A program made the translations under genes and the position numbers. From assembly GCA_047971925.1 (NCBI GenBank), contig JBKEAC010000003.1:1-64000 (forward strand): a stretch of DNA of 64,000 bases, read 5' to 3'. The stretch is from JBKEDC01 sp047971925. Lineage in GTDB: Bacteria; Bacteroidota; Bacteroidia; Bacteroidales; Prolixibacteraceae. Of this stretch, positions 17,199-26,694 are shown in pieces. Under the pieces are notes generated by a model. The model was not told the DNA's origin. It was given only the letters and a program-made list of their open reading frames with translations, and did not search any database. Every line of letters starts with the position of its first letter. The stretch's first letter is position 1.

Positions 17199-18059
17199 TT
17201 AGAAAGTTGGCATTTCAAAATAATCAGATTCAAAATGCTTATAATTAATAGTCTTTGCACGATAAACAAAGGTTAAAACAGCCATGCAAAGTATCCCGAA
17301 GAGGGCAGAAGCAATAGCTATATATAACTGAGATCTTTCAGAAAGACTAAAAAAATGCCATGATTGTATTTGGTGATAGTAATGTATATATAGTAATACA
17401 ATCAGATTATTAATGGCATGTCCAAGAATACAAGCAAAAATATTTTGAGTGATAATCATGAGCCAACCAAGCAAGCATCCCAAAAAGAATGTAGCTGAGA
17501 ATTGCCATGGATTAAGATGAAAGAGAGCAAATAACAATCCCGATAGAAAAATAGCCACCGCCTTAGGGTAGTTCCGCATCAACCCATGCATGATGACACC
17601 TCGAAAGATTAATTCCTCGACAATTGGAGCAATAACAGCAACACGAACAAGCACTCCCCAGAATCCATATTTACTATCGAAAATATTATCAAATAACTCC
17701 CAGAACCAAGCCGGCGGAGTAATTAAGCGATCGACAGCCTCATTGATCGGAGTAATATATATTTGCTGTGCTAATAAAATTAGCGTGACGGGAATAAAAA
17801 CAAGGAGGTTGAATTTTTTTAGGGGAAACAAATCTTTAAGCGATGCTTTTGAACGGAAATAGGCATAAATCAAAATGAACAATATAGAACCAACATTTAA
17901 AATTATTCGTTTAATTGGATGTGAAATAAAGTGAGTTCCGTGAAAAAAATCCCAAAGAGCAAGAGGAAAATCAACTATTGTTTGAATGAAAATATAAAGC
18001 ACAACTAAGTGTGAAGCCTTCAATAAAGAAGGGTATGGCACTGAATTTTTTTTAATCAT
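17199..18059 (-). CDS. CPBP family intramembrane glutamic protease
   Basis: An integral membrane protein of 286 residues with about eight hydrophobic segments. The CPBP (Abi/Rce1-like) motifs are present in order: EELIFRG (paired glutamates and arginine), FALFHLNPWQ (histidine) and GHAINN (histidine and asparagine). Relatives process prenylated proteins, bacteriocin immunity factors or unknown membrane substrates; the substrate here is unknown. It is a single gene, convergent with cls and divergent from the ribosomal protein operon, with a -7 box 28 bases upstream. Confidence 0.9.
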   Translation of the reverse strand: MIKKNSVPYPSLLKASHLVVLYIFIQTIVDFPLALWDFFHGTHFISHPIKRIILNVGSILFILIYAYFRSKASLKDLFPLKKFNLLVFIPVTLILLAQQIYITPINEAVDRLITPPAWFWELFDNIFDSKYGFWGVLVRVAVIAPIVEELIFRGVIMHGLMRNYPKAVAIFLSGLLFALFHLNPWQFSATFFLGCLLGWLMIITQNIFACILGHAINNLIVLLYIHYYHQIQSWHFFSLSERSQLYIAIASALFGILCMAVLTFVYRAKTINYKHFESDYFEMPTF

Positions 18060-18087
18060 ATCTGAAATTTACCATCTTTTAATAGTA

Positions 18088-18095
18088 CAAAATTA
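18088..18095 (-). promoter_or_regulatory. CPBP gene promoter -7 box
   Basis: Minus-strand TAATTTTG, an exact TAnnTTTG match, about 28 bases upstream of the CPBP ATG. Confidence 0.45.
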
Positions 18096-18137
18096 TAAAA
18101 AGATGAAGTAAAGCGATGCATGTTTAGTAATTTTTTA

Positions 18138-18145
18138 TATTTTTG
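18138..18145 (+). promoter_or_regulatory. candidate promoter -7 box of the rpmB operon
   Basis: Plus-strand TATTTTTG, an exact TAnnTTTG match, would give a leader of about 180 bases before rpmB. A near match (TTATTTTG, 18274-18281) would give a short leader instead. Sequence alone does not decide between them. Confidence 0.35.
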
Positions 18146-18327
18146 TGCCGTGAAGTTGCTTGATAAAGCAAATTAAGGGCAATTAATTTGTGTGAACAGA
18201 TGTTTTTAAGCTTGATATTTAAAAATATTTGAAATTAATTGCGTAATTATTTGATTTTTCAAAAGAAAAGTCTTTATTTTGCAAACTGTTTGAAAAACGT
18301 GTGATTCTGTAATAACAAAAAAGGACA

Positions 18328-18570
18328 ATGGCTAGAATTTGTCAAATAACTGGAAAGAAAGCGATGATTGGAAACAATGTTTCTCACTCGCAAAGAAAGA
18401 CAAAGCGTCGTTTTAGCCCAAACTTGTTCACGAAGAAATTTTATCTTCCTGAAGAAGATCGTTGGGTGACGTTAACTGTTTCTGCTCATGGATTGCGTAC
18501 AATCAATAAAAATGGATTGGCAGCATCAATCAAAGAAGCAAAAGCAAAAGGTTATATTAATTTAATCTAA
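18328..18570 (+). CDS. rpmB: 50S ribosomal protein bL28
   Basis: An 80-residue protein of the large subunit, starting MARICQITGKKAMIGNNVSH and ending KAKGYINLI, typical of bL28. It has only one cysteine, so it is the zinc-free (C-minus) form. First gene of a tight cluster with rpmG and the DUF4295 gene, 13 bases before rpmG. An arrangement with ftsY downstream is characteristic of Bacteroidota. Confidence 0.97.
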   Translation: MARICQITGKKAMIGNNVSHSQRKTKRRFSPNLFTKKFYLPEEDRWVTLTVSAHGLRTINKNGLAASIKEAKAKGYINLI

Positions 18571-18583
18571 TAATCTAAGCGAA

Positions 18584-18766
18584 ATGGCTAAAAAAGGAAA
18601 TAGAGTACAAGTGATTATGGAATGTACAGAACAAAAGGAAACTAACGTTCCTGGAACTTCAAGATACATTACAACAAAAAATCGCAAGAATACTACAGAA
18701 CGTTTGGAATTGAAAAAATATAATCCAAACTTGAAGAAAGTAACTATTCATAGAGAAATAAAATAA
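18584..18766 (+). CDS. rpmG: 50S ribosomal protein bL33
   Basis: A 60-residue large-subunit protein: MAKKGNRVQVIMECTEQK, then SRYITTKNRKNT and LELKKYNPNLKK as in the family. A single cysteine shows it is the zinc-free form. It lies 13 bases after rpmB and 7 bases before the DUF4295 gene, in one operon. Confidence 0.97.
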   Translation: MAKKGNRVQVIMECTEQKETNVPGTSRYITTKNRKNTTERLELKKYNPNLKKVTIHREIK

Positions 18767-18773
18767 TTGAATT

Positions 18774-18926
18774 ATGGCTAAGAAAGTAGTTGCAACATTA
18801 CAAAAAGGAGCTGGTAAAGCTTATGCAAAAGTAATAAAAATGACTAAGTCAGATAAAACTGGCGCATATACATTTCAAGAAGGTGTAGTGCCTAACGAAA
18901 TGGTTTCTGATTATTTCAAAAAATAA
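18774..18926 (+). CDS. DUF4295 small basic protein
   Basis: A 50-residue protein (MAKKVVATLQKGAGKAYAKV to MVSDYFKK) too short for common gene thresholds, yet clearly real: it is lysine rich, starts 7 bases after rpmG, and ends just before the operon terminator. It matches the DUF4295 family that follows bL28 and bL33 in Bacteroidota. The location and basic charge point to a ribosome-associated role. A Bacteroidota-specific ribosomal protein has been reported, but I cannot confirm from memory that it is this family. Confidence 0.88.
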   Translation: MAKKVVATLQKGAGKAYAKVIKMTKSDKTGAYTFQEGVVPNEMVSDYFKK

Positions 18927-18942
18927 TCAATCATGATTAAAA

Positions 18943-18976
18943 AAAAAGCCTCCTAAGAATAGGAGGCTTTTTTTGC
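18943..18976 (+). terminator. terminator of the rpmB-rpmG-DUF4295 operon
   Basis: Perfect 11-bp stem AAAGCCTCCTA (18945-18955) / TAGGAGGCTTT (18960-18970) with a four-base loop, followed by a T run. It separates the ribosomal genes from ftsY. Confidence 0.92.
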
Positions 18977-19129
18977 TCTATGCTTTAAGTATATTTTAGT
19001 AAAGATGGAGGAAGACTTATCTCTTTAAATAAAAAAGATACTTTTTAGGTTGAATTTAATTAAAAAGGAGAAAGTATCACCCCAGAACTAAATATTTTTA
19101 ATATCTTCGACCTTTGAAAAAAAATATAC

Positions 19130-20080
19130 ATGGGACTATTTGACTTTTTCTCTAAATCAAAAAAAGAAGATCTGAATAACGGTCTAGCTAAAACAAAAGA
19201 AAATGTTTTTCAAAAAATCAATCGCGCTATTGCCGGAAAGGCAACAGTTGATGATGAAGTTTTAGATGAGCTAGAAGAAGTTTTAATTACATCAGATGTT
19301 GGTGTTGATACTACTCTGAAAATTATTCAGAGAATAGAAGCTCGTGCAAAAAGAGAAAAATACATTAACACAACCGAGTTGAATGTCATTCTGAGAGAAG
19401 AAATTGAAGCCTTACTTTCAGAAAACAATAGTGCCGATGTTTCAAATTTCGATTTGCCAGAAACAAGTAAGCCTTATGTGATTATGGTTGTAGGGGTGAA
19501 TGGTGTTGGGAAAACAACCACAATAGGCAAACTCGCTTATAATTTTAAACAAGCAGGTAAGAAGGTTGTGCTAGGTGCTGCCGATACGTTTCGTGCTGCA
19601 GCTATCGACCAACTCGATATTTGGGCAAAGCGTGTTGATGTTCCTATTGTTAAGCAAAACATGGGTTCCGATCCAGCATCGGTTGCTTATGATGCCTTGA
19701 GTTCTGCTAAAGCTCAAGGTTCCGATGTGGTAATTATTGACACAGCCGGCAGATTGCACAATAAAATAAACTTAATGAATGAACTTTCTAAAATTAAGAA
19801 AGTAATGCAAAAGGTAATTCCCGATGCACCTCATGAAGTACTATTGGTGCTAGATGGTTCTACTGGGCAGAATGCTTTTGAACAAGCCAAACAATTCACC
19901 ATTGCAACAGAAGTATCTGCTTTAGCTCTTACAAAACTTGATGGCACTGCCAAAGGAGGTGTGGTTATTGGAATTAGCGATCAATTTAAAATACCAGTAA
20001 AATACATTGGAATTGGAGAGAAAATTAGCGACTTACAAATCTTTAATAGAAAAGAATTTGTAGATTCTTTATTTTCGTAA
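19130..20080 (+). CDS. ftsY: signal recognition particle receptor FtsY
   Basis: A GTPase that docks ribosome-SRP complexes at the membrane translocon. The 316-residue protein has the four-helix N domain (about 1-95) and G domain with GVNGVGKTTTIGKLA (P-loop), DTFRAAAIDQL, DTAGRLHN, TKLDGTAKGG and GEKISDLQIF. It lacks the long acidic A domain of E. coli FtsY, as most Bacteroidota do; the short N-terminus MGLFDFFSKSK probably acts in membrane contact. A weak inverted repeat GATACTTT/AAAGTATC (19037-19078) lies in the leader. rimO follows. Confidence 0.96.
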   Translation: MGLFDFFSKSKKEDLNNGLAKTKENVFQKINRAIAGKATVDDEVLDELEEVLITSDVGVDTTLKIIQRIEARAKREKYINTTELNVILREEIEALLSENNSADVSNFDLPETSKPYVIMVVGVNGVGKTTTIGKLAYNFKQAGKKVVLGAADTFRAAAIDQLDIWAKRVDVPIVKQNMGSDPASVAYDALSSAKAQGSDVVIIDTAGRLHNKINLMNELSKIKKVMQKVIPDAPHEVLLVLDGSTGQNAFEQAKQFTIATEVSALALTKLDGTAKGGVVIGISDQFKIPVKYIGIGEKISDLQIFNRKEFVDSLFS

Positions 20081-20157
20081 ATATATCAATTTAATACAAA
20101 TGCAATTATGGACATACTTATTGTGAGTGTGTCTTGTTTGTGTATACGCAAAAAAAA

Positions 20158-21456
20158 ATGAATAAATCAAAAATAAATATCATAACCCTAGGCTGTTCAA
20201 AGAATCTCGTTGATTCAGAAATGCTTTTAAATCAACTCGACTTGAACGGCTACGAAGTTGTGCACGATTCTGTTGATGATGATGCAAATATTGTTATATT
20301 AAACACTTGTGGTTTTATTGCCGATGCAAAAGAAGAATCAATTAATACGATTCTGAATTTTGTTGACGCAAGGAAAAGTGGCGATATCGATAAGCTCTTA
20401 GTGATGGGTTGCCTATCGGGAAGATATAAAGAGGAGATGCAGGCCGAGATGCCCGAAGTAGATAAATTTTATGGTAAGTTTGATTTCAAATCAATTTTAA
20501 ATGATTTGAATGCTGAGTATTATGATGACAAATTTTACCATCGCATTAAAACGACACCATCGCATTTTGCGTATTTAAAAATCAGTGAAGGTTGCAATCG
20601 GAAATGTTCATTCTGTGCTATTCCTCAATTCACGGGTAAACATACATCGCGCACCATTGAAAGTCTTCTTGCTGAGGCTGAACGATTAGCACAGAGCGGA
20701 GTGAAAGAATTGTTGGTGATTGCTCAAGACTTATCATATTATGGTATTGATTTATATGGTGAAAGTAAATTAGCAGAATTGATTGAAAAGCTTGCTCAAA
20801 TCAAAGGTGTCGAGTGGATTCGATTGCACTATACACATCCTTCAAATTTCCCACTCGATTTGTTACGAGTTATGCGTGAAAATGATAATGTGGCTAACTA
20901 TTTAGATATTCCATTGCAACATGCGAGTAGCTCAATGCTTAAAACAATGCATCGAGGTATAAATAGAGAGCAAACTATTGAATTAATTCAAAAAATCAGA
21001 AATGAAGTTCCAGGCATTGCTCTTCGCACGACATATTTGGTTGGTCATCCTGGAGAAACTGAGGAAGATTATCAAGAATTAAAGCAATTTATTCATGATT
21101 ACCCTATGGAGCGCATGGGTGTTTTTGCCTATTCTAATGAGGATGATACTTATGCTGCAAAAAATTATGAAGATAATATTCCCCAAGAAATAAAAGAGGA
21201 ACGTGCAGAGGAGCTGATGGCAATTCAGCAAGAAATTTCAGCAAAGTTTAATTATAGCTTAATCGGTAAAAAACTCCGCGTGCTTGTTGATTCTGAAGAG
21301 GAAGATTTTTTTATGGCTCGAACAGAATACGATTCGCCAGAAGTGGATTGTGAGGTTTTCCTAGAAAAAAACACTCAAATAACTGTTGGAAATTTCTATG
21401 ATGTAGAAATTGTAGATGCTATCGATTTTGATTTATTTGCAGAAATTTTGGAGTGA
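20158..21456 (+). CDS. rimO: ribosomal protein uS12 methylthiotransferase
   Basis: A radical SAM enzyme that methylthiolates an aspartate of ribosomal protein S12. Order of parts: UPF0004 domain with LGCSKNLVDSE, NTCGFI and MGCLS cysteines for the second iron-sulfur cluster; radical SAM domain with GCNRKCSFCAIPQ (C146, C150, C153); TRAM domain at the C-terminus. The frame is open from 20134 but ATG 20158 (MNKSKINIITLGC) fits the family start and follows an A-rich run. Length is 432 residues. RimO rather than MiaB is supported by LGCSKNLVDSE and FGKFDFKSI-like context. Confidence 0.94.
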   Translation: MNKSKINIITLGCSKNLVDSEMLLNQLDLNGYEVVHDSVDDDANIVILNTCGFIADAKEESINTILNFVDARKSGDIDKLLVMGCLSGRYKEEMQAEMPEVDKFYGKFDFKSILNDLNAEYYDDKFYHRIKTTPSHFAYLKISEGCNRKCSFCAIPQFTGKHTSRTIESLLAEAERLAQSGVKELLVIAQDLSYYGIDLYGESKLAELIEKLAQIKGVEWIRLHYTHPSNFPLDLLRVMRENDNVANYLDIPLQHASSSMLKTMHRGINREQTIELIQKIRNEVPGIALRTTYLVGHPGETEEDYQELKQFIHDYPMERMGVFAYSNEDDTYAAKNYEDNIPQEIKEERAEELMAIQQEISAKFNYSLIGKKLRVLVDSEEEDFFMARTEYDSPEVDCEVFLEKNTQITVGNFYDVEIVDAIDFDLFAEILE

Positions 21457-21550
21457 AAATATGATTGAACTCGGAGTTAAGTCGCTCATTTACGTAAGAA
21501 ATTATAATGTGAATTAAACCGACAACTAAAATAACAATTATCCGCAAATG

Positions 21551-21580
21551 AAAAGAGCCTCTCATGGAGGCTCTTTTTTT
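21551..21580. terminator. terminator between rimO and the hydrolase gene
   Basis: Stem AAAAGAGCCT (21551-21560) / AGGCTCTTTT (21568-21577) with a C-G closing pair and a short loop, followed by T residues on the plus strand. It lies between convergent genes and overlaps the hydrolase 3' end by a few bases, so it mainly serves rimO. Confidence 0.8.
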
Positions 21581-22574
21581 AGTGTGTAAATTGACGTTCA
21601 ATAAACTCTATTGTTGCTTTTTCTACATCGGGTTGAGCCTTTGAATCTTTACCATAGGCAATGACATGCGCCCTCGCATTGAAAGCCTTTTTTTCTTTTT
21701 TTGAACAATCAGTTTGAATTTCATTAAACATACATAGCGCTTCACTAACTTTTACCACTTCATCTTGATGTTTTTCATCTTCATAATAATAACCCAAAAA
21801 AGTGGGGCAAGTCACATTTTCAAACGTTTCAGTAGTCATGCAAGCATCAAGCAATTGCTGCAAATAAACTGTTGCTTCCAGTCTATAATTGCAATTCCAA
21901 TATCGGCATTCATCATCTTGAGCATCCTCATTTACGATTCTATATTTGCCTCCATAAATTAATCGGGCAATTTGTAGCCCCCATGGTTTAGAAAGCAATG
22001 AGGCACCAGAACTGTTAATCGCCACATTGGGTGAATATAGTATTAATCCATCGACTAGATCGGGGAAGTCGGCAGCTAATTTTAATGAAAGAGTACCTCC
22101 GGTGGAAGTACTCATAATAATCACCTTTTGACCGATTTTATGAGCAATAACCAGTGCCTCTTTTGCTGATTCATAGAGTGCTTCAGGAGTCATATTGAGC
22201 AAAGGTTCATCGCTATTTATTCCATGAGCAGCAAGTCGAGGCATATAAAGATTCATGTTAAAATACTTTGCAACATTTTCATGAGTTGGCATTCCTTCCA
22301 TTCGTGATGCTGAAAAGCCATGCAAATAAAGAAGGCAATATTTTGTTTGCATCGGTATTGAATCTGCCCAAACAATAAGAGCTTCATTTTCTGGCTTTAC
22401 ATCTAAATCAAAGTCTTTTTCGTGAATATATTCTTCTATTAAGTCAATTGAATGAGAAATATTTGGCAATTGATTTGATAATTCAGCTTTAGGAAATTTT
22501 GGACCAAGAAAATAAATTGACATCACGAGCAATATCAAGAGTGATAAACATGATAATTTTTTTATTGCATACAT
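21579..22574 (-). CDS. alpha/beta hydrolase with N-terminal membrane anchor
   Basis: A 331-residue protein of the carboxylesterase/monoglyceride lipase type. Residues 8-25 form a signal anchor or signal peptide. The oxyanion region LYLHGFSASRMEG and catalytic histidine in ARAHVIAYG near the C-terminus are clear. The nucleophile elbow reads STSTGG instead of the usual GxSxGG: the first glycine is replaced, but serine and the following glycines remain in place. The product probably faces the periplasm and acts on an ester; substrate unknown. Single gene, divergent from lpxB. Confidence 0.82.
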   Translation of the reverse strand: MYAIKKLSCLSLLILLVMSIYFLGPKFPKAELSNQLPNISHSIDLIEEYIHEKDFDLDVKPENEALIVWADSIPMQTKYCLLYLHGFSASRMEGMPTHENVAKYFNMNLYMPRLAAHGINSDEPLLNMTPEALYESAKEALVIAHKIGQKVIIMSTSTGGTLSLKLAADFPDLVDGLILYSPNVAINSSGASLLSKPWGLQIARLIYGGKYRIVNEDAQDDECRYWNCNYRLEATVYLQQLLDACMTTETFENVTCPTFLGYYYEDEKHQDEVVKVSEALCMFNEIQTDCSKKEKKAFNARAHVIAYGKDSKAQPDVEKATIEFIERQFTH

Positions 22575-22583
22575 ATATTTTGA

Positions 22584-22591
22584 TAACTTTG
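22584..22591 (+). promoter_or_regulatory. lpxB promoter -7 box
   Basis: Plus-strand TAACTTTG, an exact TAnnTTTG match, about 60 bases upstream of the lpxB ATG in the divergent spacer. Confidence 0.45.
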
Positions 22592-22651
22592 TATTTTATT
22601 AGAAATAAGCTGCACTAACCAGTAAGAACTATGCACTTAACATCAACATAA

Positions 22652-23773
22652 ATGAAATATTTTTTCATAGCGGGAGAAGCCTCAGGCGACTTACATGCTT
22701 CAAATTTAATAAAAGAATTGAATAAGTACGATTCTGAATCTGAAATAATAGGACTTGGTGGCGAATTAATGGAAGCAGCAGGCATGAAATTACTCCGACA
22801 TTATAGCGAAATGGCCTTCATGGGATTCATTCCCGTGCTGATGAATTTAGATAAAGTGAAACGAAACTTTGATTTATGCCGAAAGAGTATCAAAGAAATG
22901 ATGCCCGATGTCTTAATACTTATTGACTATCCTAGTTTTAATTTAAAGATGGCTGAATATGCAAAATCCTTAGGAATTAAAGTCTTTTATTATATTTCGC
23001 CTAAAGTTTGGATATGGAAAAAGGGTCGAATAGCCAAAATGAAAAGTCTGATCGATGAATTATTTACCATTTTCCCATTTGAGACCGATTTTTTTGCGAA
23101 ATACAATATGAAAGTAAACTACGTTGGCAATCCAGTTGTTGATGCCATCATCGCACGAAAAACGAATCAAAATTTAGCCGATTTTATAGCAACAAATAAA
23201 TTAAACAACAAACCAATTTTAGCAATCGTTCCAGGCAGTAGAGTGCAAGAAATCGATTCGCTCTTACCTAGGATGCTTGAGGCTAGTTCTACAATAGATT
23301 CGCATCAGATTGTAATTACAGCTGCGCCTAATATTTCCGATGAAATATATCATAAATATATTAAAAACTATCAGGCATCTTTAGTTCATCAGCAGACATA
23401 TGAAACTTTACAAATGGCGGATTTGGCCGTTGTGGCATCAGGAACTGTAACTCTTGAAACAGCCATATTAGAATGTCCTCAAGTTGTTTGTTATCGCATG
23501 GGTGGCGGAATGCCACTATATTATGCAGGCAAATGGTTTGTGGGAATCACCTTCGTATCTTTAGTAAATATTATCTTAAAGCGAATGGCTGTTCCTGAAT
23601 TGCTTCAGCACTTTTGCAGTAGTAAGAACATTAACATTGAGCTCAATCGGATTATCAATGAGCTTCCATATCGAAATCAAATGATGAAAGATTATCAAGA
23701 GTTATCTCATCTACTTGGTGGCGGTGGAGCTTCAAAAAAAGCAGCTCAACTAATTGTTGAAAAATTAAGGTAG
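22652..23773 (+). CDS. lpxB: lipid-A-disaccharide synthase
   Basis: A peripheral inner-membrane glycosyltransferase (GT19) that joins UDP-diacylglucosamine and lipid X in lipid A synthesis. The 373-residue protein begins MKYFFIAGEASGDLHASNLI, then has IGLGGELMEAAG, DYPSFNLKMA, YYISPKVWIWKKGR, FPFETDFF, VGNPVVDA and VPGSRVQEI, all standard. The gene confirms a Gram-negative outer membrane. The next gene, a large secreted protein, starts 9 bases after the stop, so they form an operon. Confidence 0.95.
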   Translation: MKYFFIAGEASGDLHASNLIKELNKYDSESEIIGLGGELMEAAGMKLLRHYSEMAFMGFIPVLMNLDKVKRNFDLCRKSIKEMMPDVLILIDYPSFNLKMAEYAKSLGIKVFYYISPKVWIWKKGRIAKMKSLIDELFTIFPFETDFFAKYNMKVNYVGNPVVDAIIARKTNQNLADFIATNKLNNKPILAIVPGSRVQEIDSLLPRMLEASSTIDSHQIVITAAPNISDEIYHKYIKNYQASLVHQQTYETLQMADLAVVASGTVTLETAILECPQVVCYRMGGGMPLYYAGKWFVGITFVSLVNIILKRMAVPELLQHFCSSKNINIELNRIINELPYRNQMMKDYQELSHLLGGGGASKKAAQLIVEKLR

Positions 23774-23782
23774 TTAAATCTA

Positions 23783-26623
23783 ATGAAAAAGATTTCTCTC
23801 ATCATCATACTATTTTTTCATGGATTAACATGTCTTTCACAGTATTTTAGCACAGGAGCAGATCCTGGAGATATCAAGTGGAAGCAAATTAATGACTCAA
23901 ATTTTCAGGTCATTTATCCCGCTGAATTTGAAATACAAGCTAAGCGATTTTTTGCCATGCTACAAAAAGTTTATGATTATGGACAACATTCATTAGGAAC
24001 ACCAACGCAAAAGATTTCAATAGTCCTTCATTCTGAGACTATTAATTCAAATGGGATGGTAGCTACAGCACCCAGGCGGATGGAAATTTATCCAACTCCT
24101 CATCAAGATATATACGCACAAGAATGGTTAAAACAATTAGCAGTGCATGAATATCGACATGTTGTTCAGATTGATAAGATTAATCAAGATCTGCCCTCTG
24201 TTTTGAAGATTATTTTTGGAGAACAAGCCACAGCAATTATTATCGGTGCATATCTACCATTCTGGTTTCTCGAAGGAGATGCTGTTATTGCTGAAACAGC
24301 ACAAACAGAGACAGGAAGAGGACGAGATCCTTCATTTCTGATGGAAAATAAAGCTCAATTACTAGAAAAAGAAGCATTCAGTTTTAACAAAATCACTCTC
24401 GGTTCATATCGCGATTTTGTTCCCAATCGTTATGCTTTTGGTTGGTGGTTTGTGGGCGGTATCCGTGTGAAATATGGATCAGAAATATGGAATCAGGTTT
24501 TAAACCAAATTGCTCAAAAGCCATTATCATTAAATCCGATGAATCGTATTTTGAAGCAAAAAACAGGGTATAATAAAGAGCAACTCTATGCACTTCTTTG
24601 GAATCAATATCGAGAAGACTGGCAAAGTGAAATTGACAGCTTAAGTCTGAACACTTATGCCGTGTGCAGTAAAAATGATTTAAATACCTATACTAATTAT
24701 TTAAACACAAACAGCCTAGCAGATGGAAGCATTGTCTGTGTTAGAAAGAGCAGAGGCGATATTCCAAGGATTGTTAGAATTAAAGACTTCCATGAAGAAA
24801 TCTTATACACGCCTGGTAGTATGGTTGAAAGGTCATTTTCTTCAGAAGATAATCTACTAATTTGGGCTGAAATATCTCCAAATATAAGATGGGCGCATAA
24901 GGATCATTCGCGAATAATTATTTTCGATGTCACGACTAAAGAAAAGAAAATAATACATACGGCTAGTAATCTTGCGAGCCCAGTAATTAATCCCGAATTA
25001 GATCGATTTTTAGCTGTCTCAAGTAATGAAAAAGGAGAATATGCAATTCAAGTACATAAAATATCAGATGGCAGTATCCTTCAAACAGTTAAGATAGGAG
25101 ATAATGACTACATTATCTCTCCAACATGGGGAAATTCATCAGATATCATCTATTTTATCGGATTAAATGAAGAAGGGAAATATATTGCATCATATGATTT
25201 AATCTTGAATAAACTAAATTATCTAACCAAACCTGTAAAATATGACATATCAAATCTCTCATTTCATAATGATACGCTGACTTTCACATCATCAAAAACG
25301 GGAAGAGATAATCCATTTATGTTAAATATTAGAAATGGAGAAATCTACCAGCTTACAGAATCTAAATTTGGGGCAGACCATGCGCATTTTCATGATCAAT
25401 ATCTGTACTACTCAAATTACACTTCAGATGGTTATCAATTAGTTCGAACACAATTATCTGAACTTAAATTTAAACTAGATTCAAGTAAACAAGTCAATTC
25501 AACTAATTCTCTAGCAGAGCACTTATCCTCACAAGAAATAGGTAAAATAGATTTCACAACACTTGACACTACAAATTTAGAAACAAGCAATTACCATAAA
25601 TTTTCTCATCTGATGAATATCCATAGTTGGGCTCCTGTTGCTATTGATATTTCAAATCAAACAATAACAACGCCTGGAATTTCAATGCAATCGCAAAACG
25701 TGCTTGGAACTTCCTTGACAGACTTAGGCTACTTATATAATCTCAATGAAAAAAGAGGACAACTATATTTGAATTATCAATATATCGGTTTTTTTCCAAT
25801 CCTCGGTGTTAAAATGAATTACGCAGGTAGAAACATAAGAACATCATCACTTAAGGAAGTATATTCCAATTTATCTTGGGATGAATTAAACCTTGTTGCA
25901 TCAGCTAGTATTCCATTGTCATTTAGCACGGGTAAATATAATCAAACAATACAACCCGAAATTAACTATCATCTTTCAAAAAGCTTTCATCTAGCAGGTG
26001 ATAATGGATTTCAAGCAGTAAGTTCTCAGCTATTTCTTACCAATATTCAACATCGATCAGAACTTGATTTGCAAACAAAATGGGGACAGATTGTACAGCT
26101 GAATTATGGACGTGGGATTAAATCAACAGATGATTTTAGTAGCCAATTTTCAATTGCAACTAGTCTTTATTTTCCTGGAATTGCAAAATACGATGGATTT
26201 AAACTCTACTTCGGCTACCAGTGGAGAGATCAATTACAGCTAAATACTTTCAATGATTTTATAGCTACTGCTCGTGGTTATGTACCAGTAAATAGTCTCC
26301 GCTTAAATAGTTCAATGATTAATTACACTTTCCCAATAGCGAATCCAGACTGGAGTATCAGTAAGATACTTTATATTCAACGTTTAAAAGCCAATGTATT
26401 TTGCGATTACACTCAATACAATTATAAATCTATTGGAAATGATTTTTCATTTGGTTCTAGTCAGAATGAACAGATAAATTCTCTAGGAATTGAATTGAGC
26501 TCAGAAGGCTTTCTCTTCAGATTGCCAACTCCAATTGTTTTTGGAATACGAGGCATTTATCTATCCAATTTAAATTCATTCGCGAGCGAACTTATATTTT
26601 CAGTTAACTTTATAGATATATAA
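23783..26623 (+). CDS. secreted metalloprotease-like, beta-propeller and outer-membrane barrel protein
   Basis: A 946-residue protein with a signal peptide (1-20, ending near CLSQ). An N-terminal gluzincin-like domain carries HEYRH (H122, H126) and a downstream FWFLEGD with E164, the layout of a zinc aminopeptidase-type site. Residues about 300-560 contain repeated TolB-like strand patterns (beta propeller). The last 300 residues are rich in alternating strands and end FSVNFIDI, as in an outer-membrane beta barrel. Relatives are widespread in Bacteroidota and often labelled translocation or surface-antigen proteins. Cotranscription with lpxB suggests outer-membrane biogenesis, but its activity is not known. 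Confidence 0.8.
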   Translation: MKKISLIIILFFHGLTCLSQYFSTGADPGDIKWKQINDSNFQVIYPAEFEIQAKRFFAMLQKVYDYGQHSLGTPTQKISIVLHSETINSNGMVATAPRRMEIYPTPHQDIYAQEWLKQLAVHEYRHVVQIDKINQDLPSVLKIIFGEQATAIIIGAYLPFWFLEGDAVIAETAQTETGRGRDPSFLMENKAQLLEKEAFSFNKITLGSYRDFVPNRYAFGWWFVGGIRVKYGSEIWNQVLNQIAQKPLSLNPMNRILKQKTGYNKEQLYALLWNQYREDWQSEIDSLSLNTYAVCSKNDLNTYTNYLNTNSLADGSIVCVRKSRGDIPRIVRIKDFHEEILYTPGSMVERSFSSEDNLLIWAEISPNIRWAHKDHSRIIIFDVTTKEKKIIHTASNLASPVINPELDRFLAVSSNEKGEYAIQVHKISDGSILQTVKIGDNDYIISPTWGNSSDIIYFIGLNEEGKYIASYDLILNKLNYLTKPVKYDISNLSFHNDTLTFTSSKTGRDNPFMLNIRNGEIYQLTESKFGADHAHFHDQYLYYSNYTSDGYQLVRTQLSELKFKLDSSKQVNSTNSLAEHLSSQEIGKIDFTTLDTTNLETSNYHKFSHLMNIHSWAPVAIDISNQTITTPGISMQSQNVLGTSLTDLGYLYNLNEKRGQLYLNYQYIGFFPILGVKMNYAGRNIRTSSLKEVYSNLSWDELNLVASASIPLSFSTGKYNQTIQPEINYHLSKSFHLAGDNGFQAVSSQLFLTNIQHRSELDLQTKWGQIVQLNYGRGIKSTDDFSSQFSIATSLYFPGIAKYDGFKLYFGYQWRDQLQLNTFNDFIATARGYVPVNSLRLNSSMINYTFPIANPDWSISKILYIQRLKANVFCDYTQYNYKSIGNDFSFGSSQNEQINSLGIELSSEGFLFRLPTPIVFGIRGIYLSNLNSFASELIFSVNFIDI

Positions 26624-26694
26624 AGTAAGTTCTAAAAATAAGTGAACTACGATATTGATAGCTAATCTTTAAAAGAGAAAGGGAAGAGCTTTGA

